Virus record (IMG/VR): IMGVR_UViG_3300036832_000827
Coordinates: 1 to 64,000 of that record
DNA from: a virus
DNA length: 64,000 nucleotides
Reading direction: 5' to 3' (one strand)
The notes under the pieces were generated by a model. That model did no database searches. It was given only the letters and a program-made list of their open reading frames with translations, and was not told the origin of the DNA. Below are positions 9,481 to 15,579 of this stretch, piece after piece; within the stretch, counting starts at the first letter, position 1; every line of letters starts with the position of its first letter. The position numbers and the translations under genes were made by a program.

Positions 9481-9853
9481 TTGATTTCTCCTTATCTTTT
9501 TGGGTAGCGGCTTCAGTTAAAAATTCGGCAGCGACTGCGGGCGGCATCCTCTCGGGCGGTCTGTCAACCAGGCCGTCGCGTTTCTGCATCTCGTGAAATA
9601 TCGCTTCTCTCGGACTGACAATGCGGACGCCGGGCGTCGTTCTCGGCTGCGGCGGCGGTTGTCCGCGCGGGGCGTTCGGTATCGGATAATTCGGTGTAGG
9701 TTCGCCTGCGAGCGTGTCGTAGATCTTCTCGGGCTTTGGTTTGAACTCGATCTTTTCGGCGGCGCGCCCACGGCGTTCGCCAAGGAGGTAACCGACCGCA
9801 AATAGCAAAATGCCAACTGCTGCCGCGAGCGCCGTGATCGTCCAGTTTTCCAT
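9455..9853 (-). CDS. small single-pass membrane protein, first gene of a late unit
   Basis: Encodes 132 residues with an N-terminal membrane segment at about 5-24 (ITALAAAVGILLFAVGYLLG) and a basic, Pro-rich cytoplasmic-like remainder. It is the first gene after the attenuator-like leader at 9860-9947, so it heads the portal-capsid transcription unit. The start is close behind the poly-T of the terminator, without a strong ribosome site. Holin-like function is conceivable from size and topology but nothing specific supports it. Confidence 0.6.
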   Translation of the reverse strand: MENWTITALAAAVGILLFAVGYLLGERRGRAAEKIEFKPKPEKIYDTLAGEPTPNYPIPNAPRGQPPPQPRTTPGVRIVSPREAIFHEMQKRDGLVDRPPERMPPAVAAEFLTEAATQKDKEKSNGYNRQEG

Positions 9854-9859
9854 TGCCCT

Positions 9860-9965
9860 AAAAAAAGAAATCGCCGCCCGGCGACCAGCGTGTTTATCAC
9901 TGGTCTTTGGACGGCGATGACTCAGATCTGTGCCTGAGTTATGACCGATAGGATATGTTTTTCAA
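9860..9965 (-). promoter_or_regulatory. late leader 1: conserved inverted-repeat element plus intrinsic terminator
   Basis: On the minus strand, TTGAAA (960-965) and TAACTC (936-941) form a possible promoter. The second hexamer lies in an inverted repeat ACTCAG/CTGAGT (arms 934-939 and 920-925) whose loop GCACAGAT and left flank CGGTCAT recur at 59.9 kb with different but still paired arms. Next comes a strong terminator: ATCGCCG pairs with CGGCGAT (870-918) with an internal GACCAG/CTGGTC stem and a run of T (860-869) directly before the start of the 132-residue gene. This is the layout of an attenuator, riboswitch or antitermination site. Confidence 0.65.
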
Positions 9966-10020
9966 GGGCGACAAGTTAGTGAAGAGACGTTTCATTTATC
10001 AAGATGTAGTCCCTTCGGGC

Positions 10021-10150
10021 ATTCGCCCCTCTGGTTTTTGAAGGGCGCCGGGCTTGTTTCTAAGCAGTCATTCCCATTTTCGTTCTTTGATGCTTAGCTA
10101 AAACCCGGACTGCACGCCCTCTGGTTTTGGATTATCACCTAGTGTGATAC
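10021..10150 (-). ncRNA. candidate structured RNA, three nested helices
   Basis: No gene is seen between 9966 and 10253. The segment folds as three nested stems: AGGGCG (10042-10047) with CGCCCT (10115-10120), CCGGG (10048-10052) with CCCGG (10104-10108), and CTAAGCA (10060-10066) with TGCTTAG (10091-10097). A near-repeat of about 14 bases (CCCTCTGGTTTT) flanks both sides. A small hairpin TATCA/TGATA follows at 10133-10148. The strand is inferred from neighbouring transcription. It could be a separate small RNA or a long leader of the 9853 gene. Confidence 0.45.
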
Positions 10151-10157
10151 AAAAATG

Positions 10158-10200
10158 CAACTGAAAATAAAAGGGCCGGGAGTCTCCCACACCACCCGGC
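10158..10200 (-). terminator. intrinsic terminator ending the tas-array unit
   Basis: The minus strand reads GGGCCGGG, a loop, then CCCGGCCC followed by TTTTATTTT. It is the first strong terminator downstream of the repeat array at 10254-10808, which implies that the array is transcribed with the gene at 10802-11671. A second, upstream hairpin at about 10206-10244 (TTTCAAGG with CCTTGAAA, inner GCGGA with TCCGC) lies between array and terminator. Confidence 0.8.
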
Positions 10201-10253
10201 CCACTTTCAAGGTTGCGGATTTTGGGGTCCGCACTCCTTGAAAACTTAAAATT

Positions 10254-10808
10254 GCTCGTTCACTGTGTGTGTAAGATCGCGATAATTAACTCGTTCGGAC
10301 GTTGTGAAATTCAACATTTATAACTCGGTCATTGCAAATGAAATTCGCTCAGTATCACTCGTTCCCCACCTCTGAAATTCAGACTTGCTCACTCGGTCAT
10401 CTTTCTTGAAATTCAGTTTTTCTAACTCGTTCTCATGGAATGAAGATCTAAACCCTTTAACTCGTTCTACGTATATGGAATTCTCGTATGCTAACTCGTT
10501 CGAATTTCAGGAAATTCTTAATTCGTAACTCGGTCGCTGACTTTTGAAGATCGCACTCGTTACCTCGGTCGTCGATTTTGAAGATCAGCCTTGTTACCTC
10601 GTTCTATTGCCATGAAATTCCTTCGGCTGTAACTCGGTCATATATTATGAAATTCCCGCAGATTCACTCGTTCCTCAGTATTGAACATCTGTACAATTCA
10701 CTCGGTCTTTGACCTTGAAATTTCCTTTACCATCACTCGTTCTAATTACTTGAAAGTCTCACCATTTAACTCGGTCGTAATATTTGTAACATCACCCTCA
10801 ATCACTCA
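10254..10808 (-). repeat. TIGR-like guide array 1 (about 16 units)
   Basis: Two boxes alternate: on the minus strand GAACGAGTKA or GACCGAGTKA, then 8 variable bases, then GAATTTCA, then 8 variable bases. The period is 34 bp and is kept almost exactly. The box sequences are conserved while both spacers differ from unit to unit. The first and last second-boxes are GATGTTACA and GATCTTACA instead of GAATTTCA. The array begins at the TGA of the upstream gene and ends before a terminator. Two conserved boxes with two short spacers per unit fit TIGR arrays and do not fit CRISPR, where spacers are about 30 nt. Confidence 0.85.
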
Positions 10809-11671
10809 AAAGGGTCGTTCGGCGGCGCGATGTAATCTGCGTGCCCTTGTATCGCAATCGTGTACGGAGCGGCCGGACCCTTACCGAATCTATATCGATA
10901 GGCGATCTCGTGCCAGTGCGAAATAAAGAGTTTGACGGCTTTACGCTTTGCCCTGGCATGGATCTGTGCGGGCGGCAGCTTCCCGCTTGTGTAGTGGCCA
11001 AAGGCGTCGGTGTCGGTGCGGAACTTCTTCTGGCTTAGGATCTTTTTTGCCTCGTCGGCGTAGGCACCGGCGTCGTTTTGGGCCGTGTAGTATTCTTTGG
11101 CCTTCAGATAGATCTTTCCGTAAAAATCTTCTTCGCGTCCGGATTGTTTTACGAACGATTCGCCGATCTTCCAGAACAATACTTTCAGCCGGGCATTGAA
11201 CGGCCGGCGCTCGCCTTTTTTCCATTCGACGTTCGGGTTGAGCCCTCCAAAGCTTTCGATATGGCCGGCTGTCGGAGCTTTTTCGATGTCGATATGAGCA
11301 AGGAGCCCGGCGGCGAGTACACCGGCGATCCCGGTTATCGACATCGACCAGCGGCCGACGGCATCGCTCTCCGCATAGGCGGTAAGAGCTCGTTGCAGTT
11401 GTTTTTCGAGATAGGCGGTGTTGTCGGCCAGCCAGCCGATGACGGCATGGGGCGTATCGGCCGCACCCGATGCCCGGACGCGTGCCGCTGCCCGGATGCG
11501 CTCTTCCTGGAGCGTGTAGTAGTAATCGACCAGAAAGCGGATCTCGTCTTTTGAGAGCGTGGCGGTCGAATCCTTGAGGTCTTTTGTGAGTTTAATGATG
11601 CCGGCCTGTTCGACATCGGGGCCGGGTTCCGGGTCGGCGTATCTGATTTTTGTCGCTGTTGCTGTTCTCAT
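10802..11671 (-). CDS. tasA: IS110/Nop-domain protein, probable TIGR-associated (Tas) protein without nuclease
   Basis: Encodes 289 residues. Residues 75-105 form a helix, residues 109-146 (ITGIAGVLAAGLLAHIDI, then FGGLNP) match the helix-hairpin and GGL-P core of IS110-type transposases and of Nop domains, and the tail carries HARAKRKAVKLFISH. The DEDD/RuvC domain of IS110 enzymes is missing at the N-terminus and no serine follows GGLNP, so transposition is unlikely. Tas proteins of TIGR systems share this Nop/IS110 fold and use array RNAs to bind DNA. The gene is last in its operon, starts six bases after the previous stop without a clear ribosome site, and its TGA lies in the array. The symbol reflects this inference. 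Confidence 0.75.
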   Translation of the reverse strand: MRTATATKIRYADPEPGPDVEQAGIIKLTKDLKDSTATLSKDEIRFLVDYYYTLQEERIRAAARVRASGAADTPHAVIGWLADNTAYLEKQLQRALTAYAESDAVGRWSMSITGIAGVLAAGLLAHIDIEKAPTAGHIESFGGLNPNVEWKKGERRPFNARLKVLFWKIGESFVKQSGREEDFYGKIYLKAKEYYTAQNDAGAYADEAKKILSQKKFRTDTDAFGHYTSGKLPPAQIHARAKRKAVKLFISHWHEIAYRYRFGKGPAAPYTIAIQGHADYIAPPNDPFE

Positions 11672-11676
11672 ATTTT

Positions 11677-12006
11677 TTAGTGTTTTGTATTATCCATCTC
11701 TTCCAAAAATTCCGATAGTTCTTTCTGCATTCGTTCGGCTTCGGTCTCAAAATCCCCCTCGATCACTTTGTCGGCTATCTCCAAAAGCCGGCGGCTGGCG
11801 GTTCGATCTTTCGCCTTGAACACGATGAGCGGTTTTTCAAGCAAGATCGCGAATCCGACTTCAAGGGCGATCTTGATGTCGGCGCTTTTCTCGTTCGGTG
11901 CGATCGCGACGACAAGAGCGGAGTCGACGATCATCGGGCCGACCTCGCGCTCAAAGCGGGCCATGTACTCCATAAGATATTTTTGTTCTTCAGAACCGAA
12001 GGGCAT
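11677..12006 (-). CDS. nucleoside deoxyribosyltransferase/TIR-like small protein
   Basis: Encodes 109 residues. The central stretch (IVDSALVVAIAPNEKSADIKIALEVG, then FAILLEKPLIVF) has the strand-loop-helix pattern with a conserved glutamate and Gly-x-Ala seen in nucleoside 2-deoxyribosyltransferase and TIR-related folds. At 109 residues it is short for a full enzyme. It overlaps the upstream stop (ATGA) and precedes the IS110/Nop gene by five bases, so the two are co-expressed. Either nucleotide salvage or NAD-related signalling could be proposed; neither is shown. Confidence 0.5.
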   Translation of the reverse strand: MPFGSEEQKYLMEYMARFEREVGPMIVDSALVVAIAPNEKSADIKIALEVGFAILLEKPLIVFKAKDRTASRRLLEIADKVIEGDFETEAERMQKELSEFLEEMDNTKH

Positions 12007-12221
12007 CAGGGTATCTCCGCTCGGAGCGTGCTGGGCGCGATCTCAAATTGCTCGATCAGGACTTTTATGACCATCAGGGCGTCTTCCTCATTCATTCCTT
12101 CGAAGGCTCCTGAGAATTTGTCTTCCTGGCGCGAAAAAAAGACCGCGCAGATCGCATCACCGTCGTCCTTGGCGAGCTTAACAAGTGGGGCGATAAGCGT
12201 GTCATAATATTTGATCTTCAT
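12006..12221 (-). CDS. small hypothetical protein
   Basis: Encodes 71 residues from ATG 12219-12221, which overlaps the TGA of the upstream gene. An upstream in-frame extension is Arg/Pro-rich and out of character, so the internal Met is preferred. Sequence MKIKYYDTLIAPLVKLAKDD, then a helical C-terminus with IEQFEIAPSTLRAE. Both ends overlap neighbours by ATGA, indicating tight coupling in the ParB-Tas operon. Function unknown. Confidence 0.6.
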   Translation of the reverse strand: MKIKYYDTLIAPLVKLAKDDGDAICAVFFSRQEDKFSGAFEGMNEEDALMVIKVLIEQFEIAPSTLRAEIP

Positions 12222-12637
12222 TGAATTTCGTCTATAAATTCCGCATCGAGCGGGTCGCCGCCTGTTACCTGGCGATCTTCGATCTCGCACATATGCTTGA
12301 CGATCTGCTTGTGTCCTTCTTCGGCCTGGGCCCACGTTGAATATCGCATCATGATCTCGGCCTTCTGCCCGCGAAAGACGGCAGTTTCAAAAAGCAGCGG
12401 CGGCCCGATCCCGCCGTGGTTGTGATCGAGGCCCAGGAAAACGGTCGAGACAAAAGCGTCTCCGCTCAAGGTCGTTAGAGCAACCTGCCGATCGGCACTC
12501 TCGAACCACTCGGCAGCTTCGAGAAAATCCTCGCATGGAATGGCCTGGCGGTTCTCGTCCAGAACATAGTGCCTAATGCGGAGAAACTGCTGTAGTTCCC
12601 TTTGCCACTTTTTGAGTTCTTCCTGTAGCTGGCCCAT
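12218..12637 (-). CDS. conserved phage protein of unknown function
   Basis: Encodes 139 residues. The pattern VFLGLDHNHGGIGPPLLFET, then MMRYSTWAQAEEGHKQIV, is a recurring phage-only family of unknown role, usually near small early genes. The start lies 65 bases inside the upstream ParB-like gene, a long overlap, with GGAG nearby. No catalytic motif is evident. It belongs to the operon running from 13493 to the array terminator. Confidence 0.65.
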   Translation of the reverse strand: MGQLQEELKKWQRELQQFLRIRHYVLDENRQAIPCEDFLEAAEWFESADRQVALTTLSGDAFVSTVFLGLDHNHGGIGPPLLFETAVFRGQKAEIMMRYSTWAQAEEGHKQIVKHMCEIEDRQVTGGDPLDAEFIDEIQ

Positions 12638-13493
12638 TGCCTACTTCTCCGCCGCTTTTTTTATCGGCCGCTTCCGGCTTACTACTGCGCTCCTTTTGTC
12701 GTGCTTCTTTTGCTGCCAGCTTGGCGGCGTCGGTGCCGTACCGGATCGGGACCTTCTTTGTCGTGCCGGAGTTGAAGATCTCTTCTATCATTAAAAGATT
12801 TTGGTCGATCTTTGGCCAGTACTGGAACATGTGTTTGTGCTCTTTCGCCCGCTCCATAAATTTATCAAAATTGAAGCCGACGCGCCCGAGGGCGATCAGC
12901 ATGGCTTTTACAAAGACATCCTGGCGATAGCCGCTCGTGTAGTCCTTAAGCTGGGCGAACATGGCCGCCTTTTTTTCGGCGTCGGCAATATCGGCGACGC
13001 GGAACTCGCCTTCGCGGAAGAGCTTTCGGCTCTCGCGCATGTCGCGTCCGGTCAAAAGGATGACGGCGACCTCATGAGGAAAGGTGTACTTCTTTCGAAA
13101 TGCCCGATACGTTTTGTAGTGTTTATTGCCCAGCTCGATAAAGCTTCCGGCGTAGTCCTCATTTGTCCATTGCAGCGTTGTGTTGTTGAGCGTCTGGACG
13201 TCGTGGAGATCCATCTTCTCGCCGAACCGATAGTAGACCGGCAGTGCGAGTTCCCGCCTGGCCTCTAAGGTGTGCTGGCCGTCAACGATCTCAAAGGTCT
13301 TGTTGATAACGATCGGGACTTTCAGGTCGTGCTCCTCGATCTTTGCCTTGATGTTCTGAACATGGCCGAAACGAACAGGCCGGTTCCCCGGCATCCGTTT
13401 GAATTTGTCGTATTCCGTCGTTGTGTAGATCTTTGATTCCGGGTCGGTCGATACAAAAACCCGCTTGGGCGGCGGCGTGCTTTTTGGGGACAT
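12573..13493 (-). CDS. ParB/sulfiredoxin-fold protein
   Basis: Encodes 306 residues. Residues 37-90 show the ParB-like core: a HV..I...I helix, LKVPIVINKTFEIVDGQHTLEARR and LPVYYRF. The VDGQHTLEARR stretch is the nucleotide-binding loop of this fold, which occurs in partition proteins, phage nucleases and regulators. The C-terminal 50 residues are basic and low-complexity, likely nucleic-acid binding. It is the first gene of the operon that contains the Tas-like protein and array, with promoter at 13550-13579 and AGGAG 11 bases before the ATG. No ParA is present nearby, so plasmid-type partition is not supported. Confidence 0.7.
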   Translation of the reverse strand: MSPKSTPPPKRVFVSTDPESKIYTTTEYDKFKRMPGNRPVRFGHVQNIKAKIEEHDLKVPIVINKTFEIVDGQHTLEARRELALPVYYRFGEKMDLHDVQTLNNTTLQWTNEDYAGSFIELGNKHYKTYRAFRKKYTFPHEVAVILLTGRDMRESRKLFREGEFRVADIADAEKKAAMFAQLKDYTSGYRQDVFVKAMLIALGRVGFNFDKFMERAKEHKHMFQYWPKIDQNLLMIEEIFNSGTTKKVPIRYGTDAAKLAAKEARQKERSSKPEAADKKSGGEVGNGPATGRTQKVAKGTTAVSPH

Positions 13494-13549
13494 GCTTCAG
13501 GATTCTCCTTTTCGTTTTGCTTGAGAGAGTGGTTGATTTATAAACTTTG

Positions 13550-13579
13550 CTTATATACCGTAATACTACGCACTGTCAA
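13550..13579 (-). promoter_or_regulatory. sigma-70 promoter for the ParB-Tas operon
   Basis: TTGACA (13574-13579) is followed at 16-18 bases by TATATA/TATAAG (13550-13557) on the minus strand. It sits between divergent genes. Inverted repeats around it (ATACCG and CGGTAT, 20 bases apart at about 13554-13587) could be operator sites for the divergently encoded CopG-like protein. Confidence 0.75.
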
Positions 13580-13626
13580 TCGGTATTTATACGTATTTTG
13601 CCAAAAACCGACATATAACACAACTA

Positions 13627-13656
13627 TTGACTGCTAGTTTTTATGTGGTCTATAAT
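13627..13656 (+). promoter_or_regulatory. sigma-70 promoter for the CopG-like gene
   Basis: TTGACT (13627-13632) and TATAAT (13651-13656) are separated by 18 bases on the plus strand. Transcription would begin near 13663, which rules out any start codon upstream of that point and leaves a leader of only 17-32 bases. It faces the promoter at 13550-13579, a typical autoregulated divergent arrangement. Confidence 0.8.
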
Positions 13657-13680
13657 GGCTCAAAAATCCCTTTGCGAAAA

Positions 13681-13920
13681 ATGGTAGACGAAACTATGAC
13701 GAACCCACAGCGAAAGCGTCCTTCACTGATCGCTTTCAGCGCGGATGACGAAATGATAGATCGACTGAAACGGTTGGCTGCTCAGATGGGCGTGACGGTC
13801 TCGGATATTGCACGCTCGGCCCTTAGCGAGAAGCTGAATTCGCTCGAAAAGGCGATCGAGCGGGGAGAGCGTTTTGAGGTCAGGCGACCGCTTGGCGTGA
13901 TCTCGCCGGTGGCGGGCTGA
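13681..13920 (+). CDS. ribbon-helix-helix (CopG-like) regulator
   Basis: Encodes 79 residues from ATG 13681, the first start after the predicted transcription start; ATG 13696 is an alternative. RPSLIAFSADDEMIDRLKRLAAQMG, then VTVSDIARSALSEKL, is a ribbon strand plus two helices of the MetJ/Arc/CopG fold. It is divergent from the ParB-Tas operon and likely represses that operon and itself. Its 3' end overlaps the end of the converging gene 13880-14110. Confidence 0.75.
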   Translation: MVDETMTNPQRKRPSLIAFSADDEMIDRLKRLAAQMGVTVSDIARSALSEKLNSLEKAIERGERFEVRRPLGVISPVAG

Positions 13921-14110
13921 CCGACGTTCTGGTGATCTCGAAATTGTGCTTCCAGGCGACGGTGAACCAAAGCCGGCGTAGTTCGGCGTAGATCGGTCTC
14001 GCCGTCTCCGCGTCCTCGCAAAGATCGATGATCGTCCTGAGCTCGACCAGAGCGCCCCGCGCCAGCGTTGATAAGACGAGATCTCGCATTTCCTTTTCGG
14101 CGTCGGTCAT
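13880..14110 (-). CDS. small hypothetical protein downstream of array 2
   Basis: Encodes 76 residues: MTDAEKEMRDLVLSTLARGA, then VELRTIIDLCEDAETARPIY. It is helical and Ala/Arg-rich. The gene begins 31 bases after the last GATCTTACA box of array 2 and converges on the CopG-like gene with a 41-base overlap. No ribosome site of note. It may simply be co-transcribed with the array. Confidence 0.5.
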   Translation of the reverse strand: MTDAEKEMRDLVLSTLARGALVELRTIIDLCEDAETARPIYAELRRLWFTVAWKHNFEITRTSVSPPPARSRQAVA

Positions 14111-14141
14111 TTAGTTAAAAGTGGAAGACGTTCGCATCTGT

Positions 14142-14813
14142 TGTAAGATCTTCAGTTATCACTCGGTCAATTTCGATGAAATTCGCCTGCTGTGACTCGG
14201 TCGCCGTTAATGAAAGTCGTTTTCTGTCACTCGGTCACTTTGATTGAAATTCCGTGCGGATCACTCGTTCGTTTCTCCTGAAATTCTCGCGCAATCACTC
14301 GTTCGCTTCATTTGAAATTCTTTAAGAATAACTCGGTCATTTCACATGTAAGATCGGACTTCGTAACTCGGTCGAGCTTCTTGAAATATCAGCATGGATG
14401 ACTCGGTCACTACAAATGAAAGATCGTAATTCCTAACTCGGTCATTGTGTTTGAAGGTCATCTTGTGTAACTCGTTCTATTATCATGAAAATTCTTCGCA
14501 GGTAACTTGGTCGCATCTTTTGAAATTCACGGGAAATCACTCGTTCATACGCAATGCACTTCGAATCCTGTAACTCGGTCATATTTTATGAAATTCACTT
14601 CAGGCAACTCGGTCATATATCATGAAATTCATATAACATCACTCGGTCGCACCCTATGAAATTCTCTCGCGTTCACTCGGTCAGCTTTTCTGAAATTCGC
14701 TCCAAATAACTCGTTCGTCTACAATGAAGTTCCCCACTAATAACTCGGTCATATATCATGAAATTCATTCAACATAACTCGTTCCCATTTCATGTAAGAT
14801 CCTTGTCAATTAA
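14142..14813 (-). repeat. TIGR-like guide array 2 (about 19 units)
   Basis: It has the same two boxes and 34-bp period as array 1: minus-strand GAACGAGTKA/GACCGAGTKA and GAATTTCA with two 8-base spacers per unit. The outermost second-boxes at both ends are GATCTTACA (14142-14150 and 14793-14801), whereas most inner ones are GAATTTCA. Two units (14607-14640 and 14743-14776) share one spacer exactly and differ little in the other. Some inner boxes are degenerate, for example one with GACCAAG. It lies upstream of the ParB-Tas operon and probably forms its own transcript from the 15.5-kb side. Confidence 0.85.
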
Positions 14814-14828
14814 CTGGCCGCCATTCTA

Positions 14829-15089
14829 TCATTTCCCGCCTAAGATCAGCGATTTCCAATCGGTTCCGCTGCGGGGCATATTTTTTACGAATGGGATGTG
14901 ATTGTTTGGATAGACGACGCGGGGGCGTAGCAGCCGCTTCATGCGTTGGCCAAAGTTGCAGCGGTCGCAAAGCCACTTCAGGCGTGGGTCGAGACCGGGC
15001 TCGTTTATTTTGCTGTGGCACTTTTGGCACCGGATCTCATCATCCGTGACGCGGACCAATGGCTGATCTTTTGGGACCTCTTTTAGCAT
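14829..15089 (-). CDS. small zinc-ribbon protein
   Basis: Encodes 86 residues with CQKC (21-24) and CDRC (41-44), a treble-clef or zinc-ribbon pair, followed by a basic C-terminus. It overlaps the upstream gene by seven bases and ends 16 bases before array 2. Small zinc proteins of this sort are common in phages; target unknown. Confidence 0.6.
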   Translation of the reverse strand: MLKEVPKDQPLVRVTDDEIRCQKCHSKINEPGLDPRLKWLCDRCNFGQRMKRLLRPRVVYPNNHIPFVKNMPRSGTDWKSLILGGK

Positions 15090-15364
15090 GGATAGTCTTC
15101 AAGCAGAATTGCGTACATCGGTGTCTGTTCGCCGACGTAGCTGCCCTCGACATTAAAGCAAAAATGATCTTCGGCATCCTCGTGGGTCATCCCTTCCTCG
15201 ATCAGGATCTCGATGCAGCGGGTCCGGTTGTAGAGCACGATCGGGTTCCCGCCAAAGGTGCACACCGTGCCGATGATCGCGTCGTCAAACCCATCGGCGC
15301 ATAAAAGCTCGCCATCGATATGCTCGGCCAGGAATTTACGTTTGTCATCAATAGGCTCCGGCAT
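15083..15364 (-). CDS. conserved phage protein of unknown function
   Basis: Encodes 93 residues from ATG 15362-15364; a longer reading to 15583 is Arg/Ser-rich and overlaps other genes, so it was rejected. The pattern IIGTVCTFGGNPIVLYNRTR, then IEEGMTHEDAEDHFCFNVEG, recurs in unrelated phages as a single-domain protein. The start lies within the end of the 15348-15554 gene. No function is known to me. Confidence 0.65.
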   Translation of the reverse strand: MPEPIDDKRKFLAEHIDGELLCADGFDDAIIGTVCTFGGNPIVLYNRTRCIEILIEEGMTHEDAEDHFCFNVEGSYVGEQTPMYAILLEDYPC

Positions 15365-15554
15365 AGGCTGGCGGCGCGGCAAAAGATTCGTACGATGGCT
15401 TCTTTTTCTTTTTGGCCTTTGGGGCGATCTCCGGAAGATCGCCGTAATGGCCTTTTGTCGCCTGGTCGAATTCGTGCGTGACGGCCGGCGTGATCCCGGC
15501 CGCCCTGGCTGCTGCTGTGTGAAAAAATCCCTGCTGCTTTCTGGACTTGTACAT
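15348..15554 (-). CDS. small basic conserved phage protein
   Basis: Encodes 68 residues, MYKSRKQQGFFHTAAARAAG then VTHEFDQATKGHYGDLPE, with a Lys-rich tail. Short proteins of this kind (GFFHTAAARAAGI) are found beside terminase genes in several phages. It overlaps the next gene by 17 bases and lies 25 bases downstream of the large terminase stop. Role unknown. Confidence 0.6.
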   Translation of the reverse strand: MYKSRKQQGFFHTAAARAAGITPAVTHEFDQATKGHYGDLPEIAPKAKKKKKPSYESFAAPPAYAGAY

Positions 15555-15579
15555 AAAGAGCTCCTTGAGTCGCTGAGAA

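Noticed and set aside
10681-10926. 81-residue plus-strand frame over array 1
   Set aside because: It runs through the repeat array and the antisense end of the Tas-like gene.
10802-11671. IS110 insertion sequence
   Set aside because: The DEDD nuclease domain and the tyrosine/serine-type residues are absent, the gene is embedded in a coupled phage operon, and there are no element boundaries.
10254-14813. CRISPR arrays
   Set aside because: Spacers are 8 nt, there are two distinct boxes per 34-bp period, and no cas gene is present.
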